Shown here one piece after another: positions 1 to 23,400 of a stretch of DNA of 64,000 nucleotides. This stretch comes from Mesostigma viride. Taxonomy: Eukaryota > Streptophyta > Mesostigmatophyceae > Mesostigmatales > Mesostigmataceae. The stretch covers positions 5,719,924 to 5,783,923 of the forward strand of contig RPFO01000027.1 in assembly GCA_009746045.1 (NCBI GenBank). The letters run 5' to 3'. The notes under the pieces were generated by a model. The model was given only the letters and a program-made list of their open reading frames with translations, was not told the DNA's origin and ran no database searches. The first letter of the stretch is position 1. Every line of letters begins with the position of its first letter. Made by a program: the position numbers and the translations under genes.

Positions 1-360
1 ATGCCTAGAATGTTTGCCTAGCTGTGCCATACCTAGAGCCACGTGCACTGCCAACACACGGTACACCACCAGCCATATTAGCCTTAGCTTAGTCCTTGTA
101 CAGCCATCATACGTCCTGGCTATGCTCAGATTAATTGCCCACGCTCCTTGTTGTTATGATATGCTCACATGGGTCTTATTGCACCCACAGATCTTGCTGG
201 ATCGTTTATCGGGTCCGATTGCAACTGCACGTGGCATGCCTCTGGCATGACGGAGAAAGGGGGCCTCTCTGCCCTTTCTTCCTGTTGTGCACACACAGGG
301 ATTAAAAGCACTTCGGTGCTCCGTGACTCCCCAACGGGAGCACGAGTTTAATTAATCTAA
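1..360 (+). repeat. LINE-related 3' fragment with hairpin and TTAA tail
   Basis: Bases 1-195 match, in reverse complement, the stretch at about 55860-56075, where it adjoins a LINE ORF1 remnant. Bases 230-350 match, in reverse complement, about 47345-47455. The fragment ends with a small stem-loop (CTCCC, loop CAAC, GGGAG, near 330) and a short TTAATTAA tail. This is the 3' structure seen on several LINE pieces in this window. The fragment is probably 5'-truncated by the window edge. No intact coding frame is present. Confidence 0.6.
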
Positions 361-431
361 TTTCAATGCCGGTTATCGGTTTAATTGGGTGCCTTCACTC
401 TGGTTCAGGTGCACTTCGTACGTGCACCCAG

Positions 432-441
432 AGTAATAATA

Positions 442-491
<50 letters not shown>

Positions 492-525
492 CAACAATAA
501 TAATAATCAATAATAATAATAAGCA
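432..525. repeat. (AAT)n / (TTA)n microsatellite
   Basis: Mostly uninterrupted AAT triplets with a few ACA/ATC interruptions. It lies at the 3' end (minus strand) of the adjoining SINE-like repeat, so it is best read as that element's microsatellite tail. The short leucine-rich frame across it is an artefact. Confidence 0.85.
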
Positions 526-720
526 CGTGACTGGCTGACTGCGTCACGTGGGTGCCAATAAGGAGTAAAGGAACCTTCAACCCTAGCTATATACACAGCG
601 AGCATTATGGAGGGAGGGCACCCTAGCTAGCTTCTCTCACTGCCGCAAGTGGGCAGGCTGGCCACAGAGCGCTCTCTCCGCAGCATGGTGCCGGGGTGCA
701 ACACTGTGGGTGCAATACAA
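526..720 (-). repeat. SINE-like dispersed repeat, family G, copy 1
   Basis: Read on the minus strand this matches about 26215-26360 and about 36215-36500. Shared blocks include GTGGCCTGCCC, GGCAGTGAG and AGCTAGGGCGCCCT. Its 3' end carries the near-palindrome CACGTGACGCAGTC...CACGTG followed by a (TTA)n tail. The same near-palindrome precedes the microsatellite tail of LINE family A, which suggests a non-autonomous element borrowing a LINE 3' end. I cannot identify a pol III promoter in it. Confidence 0.55.
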
Positions 721-874
721 CCACTGAGTGCAATACCATAGGTAGGCTGACCCATAGCATATATGCTACACTGCACCCAGAGTAGTAGGTGGCTGTTTAC
801 ACCCCCCACCTGCAGGTTGTAGCCCAGAATGTATTAAAAACCATATGCCCCTTCTCAGGGAGTGAGACAGGAAT

Positions 875-1200
875 TAATTAATTAATAGACACGTGACTGC
901 GTCACGTGAGCACTAAGTCAACTCAGTGGGAGGGGAACATGGGATGGAATGGATTATGTAAGCTATCCTAGTTACATGGGGTTGTGGACACCACGGCCCG
1001 AATCGCTATGAATGCCATGGATACGCGGTGACACGCGGAGCCCCGCCCACAGACTCGGGGATGGTCTCCTTCATCACTACTTGCCATCTATCCTTGCGTA
1101 CCATCTGCCTCCAGATTACAGACAAACCAGGAGGCTGCCCGGGTGTGAGTCCGTCACGTCTAGTGTAGCACATGTCCATGCCGAGTCTATCACAAAAAAT
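875..1200 (-). pseudogene. LINE family A, 3' end (part 1 of an interrupted copy)
   Basis: Reverse-complement match to the last part of the LINE at 4960-5295: the C-terminal frame with CYTRRDGLTPGQPPG and IWRQMVRKDRW, then the 3' UTR and a TTAATTAATTAA tail at about 876-888. It breaks at about 1195, where element B begins. Its upstream continuation resumes at about 2158, so B sits inside this LINE copy. It is 5'-truncated and not functional. Confidence 0.75.
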
Positions 1201-2157
1201 CGGTGTAAAGCTGGCTTTTAGCTTCAAGCTTCAAAACTTCGCGAAGGGCGGGAGCACTGTGGGGGCTGAGATTAAATAAGAGGTACCTTGCTTGAAATAA
1301 AATAAGAGGCGTGCCTCTATGGAGATATATTTTTGGAGGCGAGTTTCTGTTGGCGTTAATTTGTAGTATTGTACGACAACATGTCAAGGGTGACGGAAAG
1401 TACTGAAGGTGCTGTATAAGCGGCACCGCAGGCAAGTCAACTGAAGTCGCGATAGTGTAGCAGAGACGTTTCTAGATGGCGAAATTAAATTTGAGGTTTA
1501 CCTCCAGCGATATCGGTGATTTGAATGGTAGTGCATTGGTGGTACTGCACGACGGTATTGGACGGAGTTCCCGGTCATGGCAAGCGGATTTTGCATCTCA
1601 CGTTCAGAAAACGGGGCTCGGGTACACGACGAGGCGCGACGTTGAAAAATGGCTCGCAGAAAAGGAACCTAGTAGGCGACTATTTGGCGCCGCGGCGGCC
1701 GTGACGTTGTTTACTCTGTTGGATCTGCATCTACGGTGTTCTTGGGTTGTTTCGAAACCCGGTCGATGACTCAGATTTAACGGAGAAGTCGGGTATATTA
1801 TTGATCCTTAATTTTGACGGATCCGTGAAAATGTAAAAAAAGCTTGAAGCTTGAAGAGCTCTTGAAGCTTGAAGCTTGAAGCTTGAAGCTTGAAGCTTGA
1901 AGCTTGAAGCTTGAAGCTTGAAGAGCTCTTGAAGCTTGAAGAGCTCTTGAAGCTTGATTGAAGCTTGAAGCTTGAAGCTTGAAGCTTGAAGAGCTCTTGA
2001 AGCTTGATTGAAGCTTGAAGCTTGAAGCTTGAAGCTTGAAGCTTGAAGCTTGAAGCTTGAAGCTTGAAGCTTGAAGCTTGAAGCTTGAAGCTTGAACTTA
2101 GCTTGAAGCTAGCTCATTTCGAGACAATCGGTGCCGGTAAATCGTATGAATCCAATT
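1196..2157 (+). mobile_element. Element B, copy 1, inserted in a LINE
   Basis: About 600 bp (1200-1840) are strongly similar to 36901-37500. Partial reverse copies lie near 47262-47335 and 56417-56520. The left edge has inverted heptamers (AGCTTCAAGCTTC) and the right edge has the complementary GAAGCTT heptamer, expanded to a long array. It interrupts a LINE exactly between matching bases (...CTATCAC | B | AAAAGTCC...), which shows it is mobile. A 97-codon frame (1476-1769) ends in LDLHLR.SWVV.KPG, and the last 40 or so residues are largely conserved in copy 2. I do not recognise a superfamily. It could be a non-autonomous DNA element or a solo terminal repeat. Confidence 0.55.
1840..2112. 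repeat. (GAAGCTT)n heptamer array
   Basis: Roughly 35 units of a 7-bp repeat containing the palindrome AAGCTT, with occasional AGAGCTCTT interruptions that are also palindromic. It extends the right-hand inverted flank of element B. The density of palindromes predicts slippage and cruciform formation. Confidence 0.9.
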
Positions 2158-2495
2158 GAAAAGTCCACGGGTGGCGGCCCTGCCGGCGCGCGGCCTAGGG
2201 CACGCCAGGTGAGGACATAAGGCCCAGGGCTGGGCGGGCTTGGTGCCAGCTAGTCTATCTATCTGATGTGTCTACCTGATCTGTGCGGGCCAGGTGCCAG
2301 GCTAGGCCCAGGCGCCTCACCTAATAATGTGGGAAACATAGGGCTCTAAATCAGCGTACAAATCCTCATTACTAATGTGCAAACCAAAGGGGATGTTAAG
2401 GGCCTAGAGCAGCATCTTGGTGACGTTGCCGTCGAGTCGTTGCTCCAGCTCCTGCGTCAGTGTCCAGGTCTCGGCGCCGTAGGTCAGGACAGGGA
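2158..2495 (-). pseudogene. LINE family A, RT C-terminal region (part 2)
   Basis: Reverse complement of the region equivalent to about 4630-4960: the TYG.ETWTLTQELEQRLDG block, the NEDLYADLP block and the linker with CTGGCACCAAGCC. It continues the copy at 875-1200 on the other side of element B. It stops near 2495, next to a CTCCCAACTGAG hairpin belonging to another LINE tail. Several indels break the frame. Confidence 0.75.
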
Positions 2496-2599
2496 TATGT
2501 ATTACGTATACTCCCAACTGAGTAATTTTAAGTGAGACAACTATTCCTAGCTGGACGCATGGCGATCCAACGCCGCGGAAGGACTAGGTTATGTATGAA

Positions 2600-5295
2600 T
2601 TAATAAATGCGCTCCGATCATTGCACCGTCACCGCCCGCATCCGCCTGCGATTTCCCTCGCACTTTCGTAAGCACGTGGCACCACCGGCTGATTTGCGAA
2701 CACTGCAGCTGCTTGAGAAATCTGACGCCGCTCTGGAGGACTCCCTGAAAAACGCGCCCTCAGTGGCACAAGCGCTTGGCAGAGGAGTTCATCGCCGCGC
2801 TAGCTGGACATCCGGGCCGGCCAGCCACGCCCCGAGCTGCGCGAGCTGCCGGCCCGGCATCGGCCCTTCGGCACCTCGCTGGCAAGCTGCCCGCGGCAGG
2901 GACCCTGCTGCCCCCCCGCCGCGGCCGGCCGCCCCGCTTCACCAGCCTGCACCGGGTCCCCGCCGTCATCCAGGCCCGGCAAGCCCTGCGCGACAACCGC
3001 GACCCCGCCCGCTACCGGCGCTACGCCCGCCTCAAAGCCGATTTCCACTTGGCCATCCGGCAGGCGACCAAGGAGCCGGCAGGAGGACCTCCATGTCCGC
3101 GAGTCGGTACTTCGCCCACCTCCAGTACCAGCACGGCAAGTACGCCTGAACCCGCCTGCGTCACGCCCAACGGCCAGCCGGCGGCGCGCAGCCGGCGCCG
3201 CGGACGCTCTCTGGCTCCCCGCAGCAGCAGCTTGACCAGTGGTTAAATTCCTCCCATGCAGTCCCGGCTGCTCGGTGCCCCCCCGCCGCCTCCTCCGCTT
3301 GGCCCTCTGGCGGCCGCACGCCTGGCGCCTGCGGGCGTCCCTGCGCCGCCCACGCCGCCCGCCGCTGAGCAGGACTACACTACCCGGCCCTGACGGACCC
3401 CCTGGCCGACCCCAATGAGCTACCGCCGTTCAACCGCGCTCGAGCTGAGCACTGCCGCCAAGCAACTCCGCTTTTGCGCCGCCGTTGGCCCCCTGACCAG
3501 CTACTCGCCCCGGTGATTAAGCTGACGGCGCTCACGGGGTTCCTGCTTGACGTCTGCAACCGGATCCTGCTCAGTTGCCGACGCGCCGCCGATTCCTAAG
3601 TGGCAGCACAGCTACCGTATTATGCTGTACAAAAACAAAGGTTCCCCTGACTGACGAGGTCCCGCCATGCAACTACCGAGGAGTCTGCATCCAGAGCGCC
3701 GTACGTACTCAAGTTGTTCATGCGCATGATCCTCAACCGCCTTCGTTCTGCTCTCGACCATCACCGGCCTAGGGGAAAGTAAAATGGGCTTTCATCCTGG
3801 GCGCAACACCGTCTGACATGGCCATCTTGGGACCTCGCGCGTCGCCTCTTCGAGGAAATCGCTCTCCTGCAACCTGGTGAGTTTCCCGCCATCCTGATCT
3901 TCGTCGACTTCATCAAGGCTTTTGATTCTGTCCTCTGGGACGCTCTATTATGGGCTGTACTTGCTCGCGCTTGTGTCCCCACTCCCCTGATTACCGTCAT
4001 CCGCACGCTGTATGAGGGGTCGACCACTTCGGTGCGCACTCAACACGGCTTTACCCCGTGGCGCCATGTCCACTACAGGTGCACAGACCGGCGTCTGGCA
4101 GGGTTGCGTCCTGTCGCCATACCTGTTTATTATTGTAGTGGATTATGTTATGCGCCAGGCACGTCATGCTCGCTTTGCTAGCATTGCAGGCCGTGCCCCT
4201 GGCCTAGCGATCACGAATGAGCTTGGGGAAGGGGGGCCCGGACTATAACAAGCAGAATTTACTAGCTGACCTCATTTATGCCGACGACATCACGCTCATC
4301 GAGAAGCCGGAGTCTGCCCAACTTTGGCTGGACTGCCAGGCGCTCGAGGCTCGGGCGGTTGGTCTAGAAATGAGCCCCAAAACGGAGGCCCTGGCCCTCG
4401 GCATGGCAGGGCCCCCACCCACGGCTCCGCCTCTTAGACGACACCGAGGTCAACTACCCTACTTCAGGCCGCTTCAAGCTGCTCGGCAGTTGGCTTCCCG
4501 ACTGCGAGGACGACCTGACGACACGGATCGGCATGCATGGCGTGGGCGCAACTCCATGACCACCGCCGCTGGCGGAGCAACCCTGCCCTACCCCGGATCG
4601 TCAAGCGTGACCTCTTCAAGGTCGTCATTCTGACGATCCTGACCTACGGCACCGAGACCTGGACACTGACGCAGGAGCTGGAGCAACGACTCGACGGCAA
4701 AGTCACCAAGATGCTGCGCCAGGCCCTTAACATCCCCTTTGGTTTGCACATTAGTAATGAGGATTTGTACGCTGATTTGCCCTATGTTTCCCACATTATT
4801 AGGCACAGGCGCCTGGGCCTAGCCGGGCACCTGGCCCGCACAGCTCAGGTAGATACATCAGATAGACTAGCTGGCACCAAGCCCGCCCAGCCTGGGCGAT
4901 ATGTCCTCACCTGGCGTGCCCCCGGCCGCGCGCGGCAGGGCCGCCACCCGTGGACTTTTCGTGATAGACTCGGCATGGACATGTGCTACACTAGACGTGA
5001 CGGGCTCACACCCGGGCAGCCTCCTGGTTTGTCTGTAATCTGGAGGCAGATGGTACGCAAGGATAGATGGCAAGAAGTGATGAAGGAGACCACCCCCAAG
5101 TCTGTGGGGGCTCCGCGTGTGACCGCGTATGGCATTCATAGCGATTCGGGCCGCGGTGCCCACACCCCTGTAACTAGGACCTAGATAGCTTACACCATCC
5201 ATTCCATCCCATGTTCCCCTCCCACTGAGGACTTATGCTCACGTGACGCAGTCACGTGTCTATTAATTAATTGATTAATTAATTAATTAATTAAC
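2600..5295 (+). pseudogene. LINE retrotransposon A1, endonuclease end plus reverse transcriptase, frameshifted
   Basis: The frame opening at about 2607 begins with the end of an AP-endonuclease domain (motif SDHCTVTARIRL). An RT domain follows in several frames: KAFDSV near 3915, GVWQGCVLSPYLF at about 4090-4130, the catalytic YADD at about 4277-4288, then TYGTETWTLTQEL and a C-terminal domain ending at 5184. The 3' UTR has CACGTGACGCAGTCACGTG (5241-5259) and a tail of TTAA repeats (5262-5295). Frame breaks near 3100-3600, 3770, 4230, 4440 and 4560 make it a pseudogene. The 5' end of the endonuclease and any ORF1 are missing. The microsatellite tail and the C-terminal motif suggest an RTE-like clade; this is tentative. 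Confidence 0.85.
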
Positions 5296-7833
5296 TGGGC
5301 ACCGAGTTTTGTAGAGATTGCTCTGCACTTTCACATGTGCCCGTCGCAACTGGCAGGCGAACAAACAACAATGGTTCCTCCCCAACGGGTACGCTGGCGC
5401 GGTGCGGTGTGTTTCCCGCTGGCCATCGATCTTGAGTGAAACAGACCTATTCACGTTCATGGTTCATTTCGGTTCCTAAAGCCACCGTAGCACAACTTGA
5501 ATAGAGGCCAGCTGCCCGAATCCTCGTTTTCAAGGCTGCCCTGATTCCAAGCCTCATCTAGCTTGATATTGCATGCCTGTACGAATGAGCACTGTTCGGG
5601 GACAGGCGTTCATACCGATCTACCGAGCCGGATCTAGCGATCCATTGTGCAGAAGGGTGTGGGCTACAGTGGACCACAGCGACATCGCCAAATGCAGCCA
5701 ATGGGCGAAGCTGGAAATGGCCGCCCTCATGACAAGGAGACTAATCACCTGAGTACCCAAGAACGCTGCTTGGGGGCAAGTGCTCTATGGCTTCGCACAG
5801 CAACCACTCAGGACTCTATTGAGGCTATCGCCAACGAATCACGGGGAGTCGATGGGCTATCTGCCAGCAGCGCAGTGAATGTCCAACCGGATCTGAAACT
5901 GACTCCGGATCAAAACCGAGCATTGCAATTGAAAGGCACGTCCCCACGAACAAGAGGGCCAAGCGGTTGCACTAGACGCCATAGCGTTTTGACCCTTGGC
6001 TGCCTCCTGCCAGCAGTTGTACCCTGCCAAGACAACCCAACGCAACTAGGAGCCATACCCTGCCGACACAGGGACCTGCAACCAGCCTTGCATGGCGGCA
6101 TGGCAGCACGGAGGCAAGTAGGCAATGCGGCTGCCTCGCCAGCAAAGGGCACCGCTGCCGCCAGGGGACGCTTGGACGCGCTTTGCAAGGCAACCACTCG
6201 CGTAGGATTATGTAAACGCGGTGGTTGGCCGTCACGGAGCGGTTGGCAATGTGGGACCCCAGAGGACGCTTTGGTGGGTGACTTTGGTGAGGACACTTTG
6301 ATTGTTGGCGGGCAGGGGATGCCGTGATGGGTAGTACTACAGAGTTCGATTGGTGACGCGTGATGGCATCCCAGTGCACCAGGTGACGTGCAACAGCATC
6401 CCCCGCAGTAGCTGCAGGTGACATACGACCCGGCTCGACCCACGGCAAGGGGACAACATACGCATGTCAGCAACAAGCATGACGATGACGTGTCTCTGGA
6501 ACGTGCTGACGACCGGCACTGGACAAGTGCCTGACACCGCAAGCGCCGAGGATGCTTTGGCGAAGCGACCGCGGAGGATGCTTGCCAATGCTGTATTGCC
6601 TTAAATGACAATCGTAGGTTGGTGACGTGTGAGGCAGAGGGCGTTTCAACTGGTGAGGTGTGAGGGCATCCAACATGGGAAAAGAAATGTCTTTCCATAA
6701 TGCATGTCCCATCATGCCAGTCAAGGCGCCTTCCCTAAGCGCCTGGCGCTGTGTTGTCCCTGAGTAGCTGGCGATATAGAACCCCTTCCCTACAGAACCC
6801 CGACCATGGGATGCGCGGAAAGACGCGAAGGTGGAAACAAGATGCCCCCTGGGCACCCCATGCTGGAGACTTCCAGGAGAAGGGTCCAAAGGCGAGTATC
6901 CGTGCAGGCGTGCACATTACATGGAATGTGTGCCCAAGTATCCCTGGCAAAGAAAGATCGAGCGGGCGTGAGCCCAGGCTGCAGCCCCGTAGCAAGGGGC
7001 ACTGCAGGGGAGGTGTGTCACTCACTACTGTAAGAGACACAGATCAAGCAAGCATACGGCGACTCAAGGCTCACTCGTAGGGGATGCGCCCCGTACAGCC
7101 TGACACGCTTGCGCCTTGCGTAGGTGGCGCCTTGATGGGCAGCACCTTGTGTAGGTTGCGCGTTGTGAAGGTTGCGTCGAGAGACAAACGGGTGGAGGGC
7201 GTGCGCGTTCTGAAAACAACCAGTTGCCGAAGGAACGCTTCAGCGCAATCATGGCCAAGGCCAACGGTATCCGGCGAAAGCATCCCCACTTGGGCCACAG
7301 TGGGCCCATCGCGCCGCCGTCCGTCGCTGCCCAAACATTGTGGTCAATGCGCCGCCTTCCATCGCTGCCAAAACAGCGCACGTGGGTTCCTCTTCGCGTC
7401 CGCATCGCGGTCAACTCGTCGCGGGGAAAAGGCTTATTGCCCATTCCCAGATCTCCAGAGGACTCACGGAAGGCAGCCCATGTCTCCCCATGTCTCCATG
7501 TGTCCATGTCTCAACGAGGGACCCATCTTACGCACATATTCGGCACAGCAGCACAAAGCAACCACCGCTTGGGCACAGCAGCACAAAGCAACCACCGCTT
7601 CCCGACCACTTCTCCGCGCTAAGTCTACGCTCCGCGCATCAAGCGTCCCATCGCCTAGCAGTGCGCCCAAGCATGATGGTGGCAGCGCAGAAAAACCATT
7701 TCTCGGTGCCCGTTTCCTAAGGCTCAGCACGGCAGAGGAGCTATTTCTTGTTGCCCATTCAATCCTCACCTGTCGCTCAAGGCTCAGAAAGGCCATGAAA
7801 AGAAAATCCATCGCTTCGCAAGTTTCAAACCGC
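5296..7833. other. Interval with no supported gene
   Basis: Open frames exist on both strands here, the longest being 262 codons. They overlap each other and show no domain, no consistent splice structure and no match to anything I recognise. Visible structure is limited to diverged direct repeats around GGTGACG.GTGA...GCATCC (6350-6680), a 30-bp tandem duplication at about 7542-7600, and GCTCAG-spaced repeats at 7725-7850 just beyond the glycosyltransferase stop. It probably holds the 3' UTR of the minus-strand gene. Confidence 0.5.
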
Positions 7834-19382
<11,549 letters not shown>

Positions 19383-20430
19383 TGTCGCTGCCCCAGTAGA
19401 CGCCTAGTGCACCGTGGCAAGCCTCGCAAGGTACCGTAAACGGACAGGTGCTCCCATGCTGTAGGTAATGCTGCTTCCTGACAAAGTGCTCCGCCCGTCT
19501 TCACATATAAAATCAACACAACTCCAGTGAAAAATTAACTGGCCAGCCAAAGTCTACAGCAGTCTGCGACAAGGCCAAGGAAAACAGGCCGGCCTACGCT
19601 ACCGCATTTGTCCGAGACTACTCCGTGCGGTCTACGCAGGTTCTTACGGAGATGGTCGCCCATGGCTTCACCACCAAGTGGGACACTGCTCAGTGCTCGC
19701 TGCTCGAAGCTCTTGGCTCGCCTGCATGGATCAAAGGCAGCGTCCGTACATCTATTTAACAACAACAAGTAACATAGCACTGTTGATAGCAGTGATCCGT
19801 CGGTTAACATATACACATTTGGTAATAGCTGGTCGCTACTTGGTATCCCTTTCCCTACCGATCTTCCCATTGGTTCATAAAAAATACCGGAAAAAATAGT
19901 GTTTGTCATGAAGTATTAAACTGGCATTCGATTCGCAACCAAATCCCTGGGTCAACGCCGCGCCGCATAGTACACAGCACATTCGAGCCACACGATCTTG
20001 GACCTTTTCCCGCTATGTACGGAGGCACTTTGGCGCGAAATCCCTGCTGTCCGCGGGACTTACTGTAGGCCCCGCTCCCCCTCCATCTAGCGCCAAAATG
20101 CATTATTTTGGCCAGCTGCAGGCCTGCAGCCGGCGTGCAAAGAGACGTTGACTGCTGACAGCATCTGATTATTATATTATTTCCGGTATGTACTTTACGG
20201 CAGGGAACCCTATAAATGAACAGCACTTACGTTAGCGTGGCCACTGGCCACTGCTCATAATTAAACGTCGCGTCCACAGCGTGTTTGCGTAAATTTGGAA
20301 AGAGATCACAAATAATGGTGCAGACATCGTCTAAACACCTACCAGTAGCGTGTTATGATTTGGTTTCTCTAGTGGTCTCACGGTAGCTGTCTTATTTGCC
20401 GATGCACTAGAGCGCCGAGTCATTCCGACA
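19383..20430. promoter_or_regulatory. Head-to-head intergenic interval between the GT47 and MORN genes
   Basis: The two start codons (minus 19382, plus 20431) face away from each other with 1,048 bp between them, so both promoters and 5' UTRs must lie here. I see no clear TATA box or recognisable regulatory motif. A 14-bp palindrome CTGCAGGCCTGCAG lies at about 20118-20131. Start of MORN: the ATG at 20431 is the first in frame with the MORN-coding exon. Confidence 0.5.
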
Positions 20431-23400
20431 ATGCTGCCCCGCATACGCTCGCGGACACCAAACGGCACCCCGGATGCCGATGCCGAGGCCAACGCATCCG
20501 GGCCCGTGGTTCATAATGTTACTCTCGAGTACGAGACAGACGACAAGTACACTGGCGAGATCCGCGAGTACAAGAAGGAGGACAAGACCCTGGTGGTGCG
20601 GCATGGCAAGGGCACCTGCGAGTACGCCAACGGTGACGTCTACACAGGGGAATGGGTGAGCAGCTGCATTCTTCCCTGCACAAACGCGCTACCATTACCC
20701 CCCCGTCTACGTATATTTTAGATGGGAAGGCGTTTGGTGGACGTCCTTCCTTATGTGCTTACATGCAGTGGCCCCACGTCAGGTCACTGGGCGCTCCCAG
20801 TATAATGACCACAGTACAATACACCCCCCTGCGAATTGAGGGGGCTTGATTCATTAGCTTTCTCGCAGATCCTGGGATTACTTTGCCACACAATGACGCG
20901 TTTTTGTACAACGGACAAACAAGGACGGGTACACCAAGGGCTAGGAGCCAAGGGTGTGAATCATGGATGGCTGATGCATCGTCCACACAATCGTTTGGTG
21001 GATCATGGCGGGTGATTCGTGGATGGCGCATCATAATTTGGTTCTCCGTGCTTATTTGGATTCATCCTCGAGGCCATCCTGGGGCCGTGGGGCCATCCTG
21101 TGGGAGGCGGTATTGCTTCTTGCAAAGATTCGTCTACATGCCAATGGGAAATAAACACATTAGTGTGTCAAAAAGCCGCCTCTTGGGCCATCACGTTCTC
21201 AAGTGTCCCTCCGCACTCTCCCTGCCAACCCCCATTTTGCTTCTGTACCCTGCCCCCTATGCTCTATCGCCTTCTCTTCTGCCTTCTCTTCTGCCTTCTC
21301 CAGGCAGTTGACATCCCCGAGGGGCATACCCGTGTTCGTGTTGCACAAGGTACCCCGTTCTCACATCTCCGCTGCTTTATCTTATGATCCTATCCCACGT
21401 CCCTCAGGCCAACGACGTCCGCTCGGGCCAGGGCTCCTGCCAGTACAGAGACGGGGACCAGTACAAGGGGGGATGGCTGGCCGACCACCACCATGGCACG
21501 GGCGAGTGTCGGCACTCGAACGGGGATGTATATGAAGGCGGTGCGTCTCTGAGCCTTTTCGGTCACTGCACTATAATGTGCTATAGTGTTCTATGGGGCT
21601 CCATCTAAAGAAATTAGAATGAAATCCCGTGACCGTAGTGTGGCTGTGAGAAATCAGATCATGTTATTCTCACGTGTTTGCCCTGTCTTGTCAGGATCTT
21701 TCCATAGTTGGACCAATTTGTGTGTTTGAGTATGTATGAGATGTTCCCTGGTTGGCTCAGTGTGACGCAGTTACGTGTTTCTTATTAGCTCAGCACACTG
21801 TGTGTTGGACACGACCGCCCCGTCGTCCCACGCTCGTGCCAACGCACGGCACAACGATGATGATTGCTATCCTCTGTCACATGGGCACGTCGTTGCAATA
21901 GTATGTTCGCCGTTTCTCTACCCGTGGGCGGGTACAACATTATCGCACAGTTGCGAAGCCATAATATTTGCCCGGTCTTCCTGCGGCAGCGGATGCATCA
22001 TCAGTGTCATGGGGCTTCTATCGTTGTTGTTTCTATCGTAGTTAGTGATATTTATTCCATCTGCTTAATTCACAATCCATTGTTCATCTTTGTTCACAAG
22101 TTGCTGGCATCCGATGGTCGCTTGGAAATCACCACAACATTCCACCCATGCTTAGAAACCACAACAACATTCCACCCATGCTTGGAAACTATGGCATTTA
22201 GTTCATGCTTTGAAACTGTGGCACTTAATCCATGCCTCTCCATGCATAAGGTTCTCGTTCCTGCTCTCATTCTTCATCACCCCACATTTGGTCTTTCCTC
22301 TACTAGAGAGACGAGGGCTTGGCGAGGCGGAAAGGGTCTGCTTTCCGCTCGTGTTGAATGGACGGCAGCAGTCTGGGTGGCGGCGTGGCGCGTGGGCACA
22401 TTTCTCACCACATCCCCCCGTCTTATCCCCACCCCATCCACAGTTTATCCTTTGCACCGCTACGGCCTCGCACGGTAGCCCGCTAGATACGTCACCTAAC
22501 ACGTCACCTGACACGTCACCTAACACGTCACCTGACACGTCACCAGACACGTCACCTGACACGTCACCTGACATGTCACCTGACACGTCACGACTCTGAA
22601 ACGAATGCCTCATGCTCTGGAACTTGCATGGGATGGACTGGGCGGCGGCCGGACAGTGCGTGGGCGCATCCTCCTCCCAAACCACGCACTGTGGCATCCC
22701 CCTCCGATACCACGCTCGTGAATCACTCTCCCAAACCACGCTCGTGAATCACTCTCCCAAACCACGCTCGTGAAGTGGAATGTCCCAAACCACGCTCGTG
22801 AAGCAGAATGTCCCAAACCACACTCGGGAAGTAGCATGTCCCAAACCACACTCGGGAAGTAGAATGTCCGGGCCTAATTGAAAGAGATTTCAACGATACC
22901 CGCGACAATGTGTGTCGTGCTCCTGCGCACCCAGGGCTCGTACCACATCGAGCGCAATCTGGTTTCATTTGCTGCCTGCCTCAACGGCACCCGCTACTGG
23001 TGTGCAGTGCTCGACCACTCCATGCAGAACAACAGCGTGCACAAGGGGCGGCCAAGAGGCACGCCCCTCGTGTCTCTCCCCCCCCCCCCCCTCCTCCCCC
23101 CCTAAATGTGATGAATGCCTCCTGTCGCATCCATACTAAACACTTGATCCGTTTAACATGTTCAGTTGAGACGGGAGGTGGGGAGGCGCGTTCTAACCCA
23201 CGCTTCTCCCAATGCTTGTTCATGCGTGGCACGCCACCCTTACGAAACAAACACCCCGCGACCGGGGGCTGAAACCATGAACGGGCGCATGAAGACCGGG
23301 CGGTCGGGCGGGGCGTGCGCACGTCTCTCTCACCCACGCCTGCCTGTGCTGTATCCAACTGTATCCAATTGTTGTAATGGTGCATGGAGCACCGTGCAGA

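Noticed and set aside
5647-6698. 226-codon plus frame and 262-codon minus frame
   Set aside because: They overlap each other and show no domain, no splice logic and no conserved block.
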